This document shows, in pieces, positions 1-4,759 of a stretch of 5,918 bases of DNA. Origin of the DNA: an uncultured Gemella sp. (GTDB lineage Bacteria > Bacillota > Bacilli > Staphylococcales > Gemellaceae); contig CAMYEU010000111.1 of the NCBI GenBank assembly GCA_947254465.1, positions 1-5,918 on the forward strand. The letters run 5' to 3'. Under the pieces are notes generated by a model that was given only the letters and a program-made list of their open reading frames with translations, was not told the origin of the DNA and searched no databases. The position numbers and the translations under genes were made by a program. The first letter of the stretch is position 1. Each line of letters starts with the position of its first letter.

Positions 1-42
1 CCTGAGATGTCTCGTGGGCTCGGAGATGTGTATAAGAGACAG
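1..42 (+). other. Illumina Nextera i7 adapter left on the contig end (not genomic)
   Basis: Bases 9-23 read GTCTCGTGGGCTCGG, the constant Nextera read-2 adapter segment, and bases 24-42 are the 19-base Tn5 mosaic end AGATGTGTATAAGAGACAG. The eight bases before them, CCTGAGAT, sit where the i7 index goes and, from memory, match the adapter-strand form of index N715. The organism's own sequence starts at 43, where the comFC reading frame continues without interruption. This is an untrimmed library adapter, not a transposon insertion. The left edge of the window is therefore a true contig end at a tagmentation site. Confidence 0.98.
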
Positions 43-147
43 GTGTTCCCTACAGCTAGTACAAAGATAAAAATCCTCTTTTTTTGAAAATAATGTGTCA
101 AACTCTAACTTTTTCTTTGTTTCCAAACTACAAAAACTACACTTCAT
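43..147 (-). CDS. comFC: ComFC competence protein, N-terminal fragment (3' end missing)
   Basis: ATG at 147-145 opens a frame of 35 codons that stays open to the adapter junction at 43. It encodes MKCSFCSLETKKK, then a stretch rich in Lys, Asp and Phe, then YLCTSCREH. Cysteines 3, 6, 29 and 32 form two CxxC pairs, the small zinc-binding motif that starts ComFC proteins. ComFC is a cytoplasmic, phosphoribosyltransferase-fold protein that works with ComFA in bringing single-stranded DNA into the cell during transformation. The start lies only 3 bases after the comFA stop. Its ribosome binding site AGGAGG forms the last codons of comFA, so the two are very likely translationally coupled. The gene is cut by the contig end, not by mutation. 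Too short for most ORF callers, it is identified by the Cys pattern together with its position behind comFA. Confidence 0.88.
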
Positions 148-150
148 ATC

Positions 151-1689
151 TTACCTCCTATTCAACTTTCTATATTTAGCAAGATTATTCATATACTCAA
201 TCTCTTTAATAGCATCTTTCATATCCCTACTTATATTATCCACTAAAAATACGACATCACCAGAATTATCATAGTCCTTTCTACCTACCCTACCTGATAT
301 CTGAATCAATGCAGCCTTCGTAAAATTTATATGCTTGGCATCGAAAACCACTACATCTAAATAATCGAAAGTCACACCACGTTCTAATATCGTTGTCGTA
401 ATAAGAATATCTAATTCTCTATTATAAAACTTCTGAATTTTCTCACTTCTATTTTCATCTCCACTATAGACAAAATCTATCATTATTTCCTCGGAAATAT
501 ATTTTTTAAAATACAATACAGCCGTCTCACACATGCCTATTTCAGGAACAAATATCAATATTCGTCTATCTTTCTTTAGTTTTTCTTGAATGAATTTTTC
601 TATAAATCGTGATTTTCTCGAAAAATCAAACACATCTGATCTCTCAATTTTTATTTTCGGAACAGGCAACAAATACCTGTGATACCTTATAGGGATCTTT
701 ATAACTTCATCAACACTAGATTTAACTATTTCAGATGGCGTGGCTGATAAGAATACAAGTACACCATCATCTTTCAAACTCGTTTTAGCACCATTTTCTA
801 AACACTCATCACCAGAATACGGGAAAGCATCTACCTCATCAATAATAACAATATCAAAGTAATTGTAATACTTAACGAGTTGGTGCGTTGTCATAATATA
901 AAAATTTGATTCTTCCAAAATTTTCTCTTCTCCATGTAAAATACTAATGGGATATCCTTTAAAATCACGAGCAAATCGTTCTGATAATTCTTTGACTACA
1001 TCTCGTCTAGGGATCGCTAGACAAATATTTTTCTTATCTACAATTGCACAATATATTGCTTCATAAACTATTTCCGTCTTACCTACTCCGCATACTGCCC
1101 AGATTAATGTACTTTTCGCGCTGTCTATATTCTCCACTAAACTCTTACTTGCTTCTTCTTGAACATCGCTTAACTTAACACTAGGTCTTTCAGGTACTTT
1201 TAAATTTGATACTGGGATATTTATATAAAACTTTATAAAATAATCATCACTTCTCCCAAAATCTATACATCTTCTACAATATGTAACTTCCTGATTTTTA
1301 CCAACAAATGTAAAAAATTGTTGCTGATCTTTATTATCACATTGCAAACAGTGGAATTTTCCTTTATCTTCATTTATTGAATACAATTTACTTATATATT
1401 GACAATTATCTAAACAATGAAGCTTAATATTCATTTTTAGTAATTTTGATATAGATAAAAGCAGTCCATTATAGCTCCTTAAAAAAGTTAAATCACTCTC
1501 TTTTAGAGTATAGACTGCCCCTGTCGTTATTTCATTATATATTTCATCAAAATCTGAATTGATTTCTCCAAAATCATCATAGCTCTTTTTTATTTTTCTA
1601 TAATTTATATTTTTATCATTATTACTCATTTTCGAGTAATAAACTATATAAAGCGCCTCTATAAATTCACAGTATTCTCTAAAAAACAT
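151..1689 (-). CDS. comFA: ComFA, late-competence DEAD-box DNA translocase ATPase
   Basis: A 512-residue superfamily 2 helicase. In order: an N-terminal region (1-110); a four-Cys zinc site C114xxC117...C138xxC141; Walker A with AVCGVGKT at 198-205; Walker B IDEVDAFPY at 283-291, a DEVDAFPY string characteristic of ComFA; motif III SAT at 315-317; motif V region TTTILERGVT at 431-440; and motif VI QISGRVGR at 463-470. ComFA is a cytoplasmic, membrane-associated ATPase thought to power import of single-stranded transforming DNA through the ComEC channel. All catalytic motifs look intact. The first ATG is preferred: AAGGGG (1699-1704) lies 9 bases upstream, whereas Met21 has no ribosome binding site. 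The protein is somewhat longer than usual (roughly 430-465), with the extra length before the zinc site, where an additional C92/C96 pair occurs. comFC follows at once. Codon use is AT-rich, with many ATA codons, unlike hpf and the dehydrogenase, which fits a weakly or conditionally expressed gene. Confidence 0.95.
   Translation of the reverse strand: MFFREYCEFIEALYIVYYSKMSNNDKNINYRKIKKSYDDFGEINSDFDEIYNEITTGAVYTLKESDLTFLRSYNGLLLSISKLLKMNIKLHCLDNCQYISKLYSINEDKGKFHCLQCDNKDQQQFFTFVGKNQEVTYCRRCIDFGRSDDYFIKFYINIPVSNLKVPERPSVKLSDVQEEASKSLVENIDSAKSTLIWAVCGVGKTEIVYEAIYCAIVDKKNICLAIPRRDVVKELSERFARDFKGYPISILHGEEKILEESNFYIMTTHQLVKYYNYFDIVIIDEVDAFPYSGDECLENGAKTSLKDDGVLVFLSATPSEIVKSSVDEVIKIPIRYHRYLLPVPKIKIERSDVFDFSRKSRFIEKFIQEKLKKDRRILIFVPEIGMCETAVLYFKKYISEEIMIDFVYSGDENRSEKIQKFYNRELDILITTTILERGVTFDYLDVVVFDAKHINFTKAALIQISGRVGRKDYDNSGDVVFLVDNISRDMKDAIKEIEYMNNLAKYRKLNRR
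154..159 (-). promoter_or_regulatory. Ribosome binding site of comFC inside the end of comFA
   Basis: The minus strand reads AGGAGG followed by TAAGAT and then ATG. The AGGAGG is at the same time the last two arginine codons of comFA, and TAA is the comFA stop. This overlap suggests that ribosomes finishing comFA feed initiation of comFC. Confidence 0.85.
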
Positions 1690-1849
1690 TTTCTATTACC
1701 CCTTATCTGTAAATTTTTTCAAAATTATTTTCAGTAAAATTCCTTATTTAGTTAACATTTTAAGATTCTAATATTCCTAGCTAACTACATAACATCTATA
1801 TTTAATTTTATTTTAACAAAAATATATTTATAAAGCAAAATAAATGTAT

Positions 1850-1877
1850 ATTTTATAAAAGTAACATTTTTATGCAA
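1850..1877 (-). promoter_or_regulatory. Possible sigma-A-type promoter for comFA-comFC
   Basis: On the minus strand TTGCAT (1877-1872) is followed by 16 bases and TAAAAT (1855-1850). It would give a leader of about 155 bases before comFA. The region is so AT-rich that this match is not strong evidence, and competence genes often use an alternative sigma factor or activator instead. A separate TAGGAATA motif nearer the gene is discussed in the findings. Confidence 0.25.
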
Positions 1878-1883
1878 ACTATA

Positions 1884-1912
1884 TTGCTAACGTTATCAAA
1901 AAGTGATATAAT
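1884..1912 (+). promoter_or_regulatory. Strong extended -10 promoter of hpf
   Basis: The -35 box TTGCTA (1884-1889) and a perfect -10 box TATAAT (1907-1912) are separated by 17 bases, and TG at 1904-1905 gives the extended -10 form TGATATAAT. Transcription should start near 1919, giving a leader of about 60 bases. The match to the vegetative (sigma-A) consensus is very good, so basal hpf expression is likely high. I see no clear sigma-B or sigma-H promoter in addition. Confidence 0.82.
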
Positions 1913-1926
1913 AAAACTATAAAAAA

Positions 1927-1940
1927 AGGGGGAACCCCCT
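1927..1940. terminator. G5/C5 hairpin at the hpf transcript 5' end; terminator-like on the minus strand
   Basis: AGGGGG (1927-1932) and CCCCCT (1935-1940) are separated by AA, so they can form at least a 5-bp stem with a 4-base loop. On the plus strand it lies a few bases from the predicted hpf start site and could protect the 5' end of the mRNA. On the minus strand the stem is followed directly by a run of Ts (complement of 1921-1926), the form of an intrinsic terminator for transcription running from hpf towards comFA. The short stem and tight loop make either role uncertain. Confidence 0.45.
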
Positions 1941-1963
1941 ATAAAGTAGATAAGCTGCTTTAT
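1941..1963 (+). promoter_or_regulatory. Second leader hairpin just before the hpf ribosome binding site
   Basis: ATAAAGTAG (1941-1949) pairs with CTGCTTTAT (1955-1963), nine pairs including one G-U, around the loop ATAAG. The 3' arm ends two bases before the Shine-Dalgarno sequence AAGGAG (1966-1971), which it leaves free. It could stack on the preceding GC hairpin and keep the ribosome site open, or act in stability control. Function is inferred only from position. Confidence 0.4.
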
Positions 1964-1980
1964 GAAAGGAGTGCTTTAAA

Positions 1981-2526
1981 ATGTTAAGATATCAAGTACG
2001 AGGAGAAAATTTAGAAATTACTCAGGCAATTAGAGAGTATGTTGAAAATAAAGTTTCTAAATTAGAAAAATACTTTGCTGACAGTTTAGAAGCAAACGTT
2101 TACGCTAATGCTAAAGTATACAAAAATAATAAGAAAAAAATCGAAATTACAGTTCCACTTAAAGGGGTGACTCTTCGAGCTGAAGAAACTAACGAAGATT
2201 TATATGCCGCTGTTGATTTAGTCGTAGACAAACTTGAACGTCAAATGAGAAAACACAAAACTAAAATTAATAGAAAAGGTCGCGAAAAAGGATTTGTTGA
2301 TGAAAATATCCTTACTAGCGAGTTAGAAGAAGCTGAAGAAACTACTTTAGATTTTGGTAAAGTTAAACAACTTAAAGTTGAAGCAATGACAAGAGAAGAA
2401 GCTGTGTTCCAAATGGAACTTCTAGGGCACGATTTCTTCGCATTCTTAGATAATACTACAAATGAAATTTCTGTAGTATATAAACGTCGTGAAACTGGAT
2501 ACGGAGTTTTAGAAATTTCTAAATAA
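1981..2526 (+). CDS. hpf: Long-form ribosome hibernation promoting factor (HPF)
   Basis: A 181-residue cytoplasmic protein that binds the small ribosomal subunit at the mRNA/tRNA sites and pairs 70S ribosomes into inactive 100S dimers in stationary phase. Residues 1-100 form the S30AE/RaiA domain, starting MLRYQVRGENLEIT and ending in a basic helix (about 84-103). A Glu-rich linker covers about 107-125. Residues 128-181 are the C-terminal dimerisation domain, recognised by VKQLKVEAMTREEAVFQMEL, then LGHDFFAFLD and the VVYKRRETGYGVLEIS end. Both domains are complete, so this is the long HPF of Gram-positive bacteria and not the short enterobacterial form. The Shine-Dalgarno AAGGAG (1966-1971) is 9 bases before the ATG. 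It is a single-gene unit with its own promoter and terminator. comFA-comFC lies divergently upstream. Confidence 0.97.
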   Translation: MLRYQVRGENLEITQAIREYVENKVSKLEKYFADSLEANVYANAKVYKNNKKKIEITVPLKGVTLRAEETNEDLYAAVDLVVDKLERQMRKHKTKINRKGREKGFVDENILTSELEEAEETTLDFGKVKQLKVEAMTREEAVFQMELLGHDFFAFLDNTTNEISVVYKRRETGYGVLEISK

Positions 2527-2546
2527 TTAATATTGAGTTTAAACAC

Positions 2547-2580
2547 AATCAACCATCTTTCATAGGTGGTTGATTTTTCT
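2547..2580 (+). terminator. Intrinsic terminator of hpf
   Basis: AATCAACCATC (2547-2557) pairs with GGTGGTTGATT (2565-2575), 11 pairs with one G-U, around a 7-base loop. It is followed by TTTCTTT (2576-2582). It lies 20 bases after the hpf stop and should end the hpf transcript, separating it from the DJ-1-type gene. Confidence 0.9.
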
Positions 2581-2651
2581 TTGAAAATACAATAAAATTA
2601 AAAGAAAGAAAATAGGTATAGAATTTCTCTTGTATTTTTTCATACTCTTAT

Positions 2652-2753
2652 TGTAGCTAAAGTAAAACATAGTAGTGTTTTACTTCAAAAAAATAAGTTC
2701 TTAACCGGAATATCCTTTTGTACAACAAAAGATTGAAAGTCTCGTAAGCTACA
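2652..2753 (+). other. Cluster of inverted repeats, possible structured RNA before the DJ-1 gene
   Basis: The 309-base stretch 2527-2835 holds no gene. Beyond the hpf terminator, three pairings nest neatly. TGTAGCT (2652-2658) pairs with AGCTACA (2747-2753). Inside them, AAGTAAAACA (2660-2669) pairs with TGTTTTACTT (2676-2685) around a 6-base loop, and CTTTTGT (2715-2721) pairs with ACAAAAG (2725-2731) around ACA. Together they could fold into a two-armed junction with an unpaired segment around 2695-2712 (TTCTTAACCGGAATAT). I do not recognise a known riboswitch family here and see no convincing promoter directly before it. A leader RNA, a small RNA or chance pairing in AT-rich DNA are all possible. 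Confidence 0.3.
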
Positions 2754-2782
2754 CAAAAATAGTAAGAAGAGGAAATATAACC

Positions 2783-2811
2783 TTGCAGAATACCATTTCT
2801 ATAACTATATA
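2783..2811 (+). promoter_or_regulatory. Probable promoter of the DJ-1-type gene
   Basis: TTGCAG (2783-2788) and TATATA (2806-2811) are separated by 17 bases. An overlapping TATAAT (2810-2815) would need a 21-base spacer and is less likely. The start site would be near 2818, giving a very short leader that contains little besides the ribosome binding site at 2823-2828. If this promoter is the main one, the inverted repeats further upstream are not part of this mRNA. Confidence 0.5.
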
Positions 2812-2835
2812 TAATAACCATTAGGAGGATTTCTT

Positions 2836-3411
2836 ATGACTAAAAAAGTCGCTTTATTCGTTGAAAATGGAAGTGAAGAATTAGAACTAATTGCACCTTT
2901 AGACATACTACGTCGTGCTAATATTCACGTCGATCTAATCTCTGCAAACAACGAAGACTATATAACTAGCTCACATGACGTAAAAATAATAGTAGATAAA
3001 AAAATTGATAATATAAATAATATTCTTGATTATGATGCAATAGTAATCCCAGGTGGAATGCCTGGAAGTACGTTACTTCGCGACAATAACAAAATAATTA
3101 AATTCTATCAAGAAATGTATAACGCAGGAAAATTAGTTGCCGCTATCTGTGCAGCTCCTATTGTACTAAGCAAAGCAGGTATATTAGAAGACAAAGAAGT
3201 CACTTCTTACCCAACTTTTGAAAAAGAACTTAATTGTAAAAATTATAACAGTAAAAAAGCTGTAGTTGTTGATAAAAATGTAATTACTGCTCAAGGCGCA
3301 GCTGTAGCTACTCTATTTGGTTATGAAATTGTTAATTACTTACTTCAAGATGACACAGCACAAAACATCAGTGATGCTATGTTAGTCCCAATATTAAAAA
3401 ATAACTTATGA
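2836..3411 (+). CDS. DJ-1/YajL/ThiJ-type protein (class I glutamine amidotransferase-like fold)
   Basis: A 191-residue cytoplasmic protein of the DJ-1/PfpI superfamily, closest in motifs to the DJ-1/YajL branch: the N-terminus reads KKVALFVENGSEELELIAPL, followed by DILRRANI. Glu17 matches the conserved Glu (Glu18 in human DJ-1) that tunes the reactive cysteine. The nucleophile-elbow cysteine is Cys105 in AAICAAP, and IPGGMPGS (71-78) is the usual glycine-rich loop. The C-terminal part (TAQGAAVATLFGYEIV, 151-166) also fits. Family members act in oxidative or carbonyl stress; a glyoxalase or protein deglycase activity has been reported but is disputed. DJ-1 has His126 near the active site; the corresponding stretch here is TSYPTFEK (123-130), with Tyr125 nearby. 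A strong ribosome site AGGAGG (2823-2828) lies 7 bases before the ATG. It stands alone, ending at a terminator shared with the convergent dehydrogenase gene. The thiamine-related name ThiJ should not be taken as function. Confidence 0.9.
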   Translation: MTKKVALFVENGSEELELIAPLDILRRANIHVDLISANNEDYITSSHDVKIIVDKKIDNINNILDYDAIVIPGGMPGSTLLRDNNKIIKFYQEMYNAGKLVAAICAAPIVLSKAGILEDKEVTSYPTFEKELNCKNYNSKKAVVVDKNVITAQGAAVATLFGYEIVNYLLQDDTAQNISDAMLVPILKNNL

Positions 3412-3423
3412 AATACAAAACTT

Positions 3424-3456
3424 AAGACCTCAGATTAAAATATCCGAGGTCTTTTG
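3424..3456. terminator. Terminator between the convergent DJ-1 and dehydrogenase genes
   Basis: AAGACCTC (3424-3431) pairs with GAGGTCTT (3446-3453), with a further GAT/ATC pairing (3433-3435 with 3442-3444) after an A-C mismatch. On the plus strand the stem leads into TTTT, ending the DJ-1 transcript 12 bases after its stop. On the minus strand it lies just past the dehydrogenase stop and is followed by TTAAGTTTTG, a weaker T tract, so it probably serves both genes. Confidence 0.85.
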
Positions 3457-3461
3457 TATCA

Positions 3462-4538
3462 TTATTTTGTTAATTCTTCTAACTCTTTCATCGCAGCTAC
3501 TACAACTTCCGGTGTACAAACATCAACCGCAAGTTTAAATGTTTCTTTTTCACTAGCTGCAAATTCAGCGATTTTTTGCATTTTTTCTTCTACATCTTCT
3601 GTTACATTCACGCAAGCTAAGTTATAAGCTAAATCATTAGCTTTATAGAATGGAACAAGTTTCTCAACTTCTTCTCTCTTACCTTCAGCAAGTAATTGAA
3701 CTAAAATACCATAAGATACTTTTGTTCCATGTAATACAGAATGCGTTTCTTTAACTAAACTCATACCATTATGTACTGCGTGAGCTCCTGCCATACGTCC
3801 ATAGTGAACACCGAAACATCCAACGCATCCTGAGATAGCAAAGACTGTGTCTACTGCATTTTTGAAACTTTCAGTGACTTCACCTTTTTCCATAGCTTCC
3901 AATGCACCATTAGCATCACGAAGAAGAACATCACGAGTGATTTTAGCTGCTTCTAATCCCATTCTTACAAAAGGATCATTAAATTTATTATTTCTCTCTA
4001 CTAACACTACTGCTTCATACCATTTAGCTAAAGTATCTCCAATTCCCGCTACAAAGTATTCTTTTGGTGATTCTAATAACAAGTCTAAGTCTGCGACACA
4101 AGCATAGGCTGTACGTTTAAAATATGCAACCTCTCTAAATGTGTGATCTGGATGATAAACCGCAGCTACAGGTGCATAAGGTGCACAAGTTGCGATTACT
4201 GTCGGTACTGTCATATACTCAACATTTAAGTTTTGCGCTACACCTTTTGCAGTATCGATAACACGACCTCCCCCTACTCCAAGAACTACGTCAACACCTT
4301 CTCCATATTCCTCAGCGATGCGTTGCATGTCTTCAAAAGATGCAGAACCATCATATTTTGCTACTCTAAACTCTCTATTCCCTTTATAAAACTTCGTAAA
4401 TGCTGCGTAAGATTTTTCCCCAGTAACAATCAAAGGAGTCTTAAACCCTTCTAATCTATTATCAAGTGCAGACAATGCCCCACTTCCTGAAATATATTCA
4501 CTTACCCCTGGTCTTGCTACATTTGCTAATTCAAACAT
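3462..4538 (-). CDS. Iron-containing alcohol dehydrogenase family protein, HcxA/GldA-like
   Basis: A 358-residue cytoplasmic NAD(P)-dependent dehydrogenase of the family that includes glycerol dehydrogenase GldA. Residues 1-160 form the Rossmann-like nucleotide domain with GGGRVIDTAKG at 89-99 (GGGxxxDxxK motif). The helical C-terminal domain carries the metal ligands Asp168 (GIGD), His253 (GAHAVHNG) and His270 (LHGTK), all present. Several strings (TCAPYAP, AGIGDTLAKWYEAVVL and LHGTKVSYGILVQ) resemble, from memory, E. coli YbdH/HcxA, a hydroxycarboxylate dehydrogenase, more than GldA itself, so reduction of 2-oxo acids is as likely as glycerol oxidation. The substrate cannot be read from the sequence. 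Its length is normal. The ribosome site AAGGAG (4553-4548) is 9 bases before the ATG, and it has its own promoter. Codon use is richer in G/C-ending and common codons than comFA, suggesting good expression. There are no glycerol kinase or dihydroxyacetone kinase neighbours, so no pathway context supports a glycerol role. Confidence 0.9.
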   Translation of the reverse strand: MFELANVARPGVSEYISGSGALSALDNRLEGFKTPLIVTGEKSYAAFTKFYKGNREFRVAKYDGSASFEDMQRIAEEYGEGVDVVLGVGGGRVIDTAKGVAQNLNVEYMTVPTVIATCAPYAPVAAVYHPDHTFREVAYFKRTAYACVADLDLLLESPKEYFVAGIGDTLAKWYEAVVLVERNNKFNDPFVRMGLEAAKITRDVLLRDANGALEAMEKGEVTESFKNAVDTVFAISGCVGCFGVHYGRMAGAHAVHNGMSLVKETHSVLHGTKVSYGILVQLLAEGKREEVEKLVPFYKANDLAYNLACVNVTEDVEEKMQKIAEFAASEKETFKLAVDVCTPEVVVAAMKELEELTK

Positions 4539-4597
4539 TTTACATCTCTCCTTTATTGTTAAAATTTATAATTCATAGTTTTTATTATTTAATTATG

Positions 4598-4626
4598 ATT
4601 ATAACATTTCCGAAAATTAAAATCAA
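4598..4626 (-). promoter_or_regulatory. Extended -10 promoter of the dehydrogenase gene
   Basis: On the minus strand TTGATT (4626-4621), a 17-base spacer and a perfect TATAAT (4603-4598) preceded by TG at the extended position (TGTTATAAT). Transcription would start about 50 bases before the ATG. The leader contains an imperfect AT-rich inverted repeat overlapping the -10 box, TTATAATTCATA (4566-4577) against TATGATTATAA (4594-4604), that could be an operator. No clear CcpA or Rex site is visible. Confidence 0.8.
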
Positions 4627-4698
4627 TAGTAAGTTAAAAATATTTTATTTTCTGATAATTCCAACAAGTAGTACCTTAAACTTTCAACTATTAATAAG

Positions 4699-4755
4699 AA
4701 AATCAAGGTAATTTATGTAGTAAGTCTTCCACACTCAATTAATTACCTTGATTTT
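4699..4755. terminator. Long inverted repeat ending the HD-domain gene
   Basis: AAAATCAAGGTAATT (4699-4713) and AATTACCTTGATTTT (4741-4755) are perfect 15-base inverted copies around a 27-base loop. The repeat starts 4 bases after the stop of the minus-strand HD gene. On the minus strand the stem ends in TTTTCTTATT, so it should terminate that gene; on the plus strand it ends in TTTTTATG. The perfect stem makes it a confident structure. The loop is larger than in most terminators. Confidence 0.75.
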
Positions 4756-4759
4756 TATG

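Noticed and set aside
24..42. Tn5 mosaic end, as if a transposon end were present
   Set aside because: It is preceded by the synthetic Nextera adapter and an index, so it is a library artefact.
1720..1745. ComK-type box (AAAA-N5-TTTT) before comFA
   Set aside because: The A and T runs present have the wrong spacing, e.g. AAAATTATTTT with 3 bases between, and such runs are frequent in this AT-rich region.
2241..2552. Minus-strand open frame of about 103 codons
   Set aside because: It lies antisense over hpf and its terminator, has no ribosome site and no recognisable protein features; it is a shadow of hpf.
2617..2622. TATAGA as a promoter for an RNA starting near 2630
   Set aside because: No acceptable -35 element is found 16-18 bases upstream; the best TTGAAA is about 30 bases away.
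2740..2775. PreQ1-I riboswitch suggested by AGCTACAC near the DJ-1 gene
   Set aside because: The flanking stem and the A-rich tail pairing needed for that riboswitch are missing, and the gene downstream is unrelated to queuosine.
3847..4454. Two plus-strand open frames (3847-4107 and 4233-4454)
   Set aside because: Both are antisense inside the dehydrogenase gene and have no ribosome sites; the dehydrogenase frame explains the sequence.
4466..4711. Plus-strand open frame of 81 codons with hydrophobic residues
   Set aside because: It runs over the dehydrogenase 5' end, its promoter and into the inverted repeat; the hydrophobicity comes from AT-rich DNA and there is no ribosome site.
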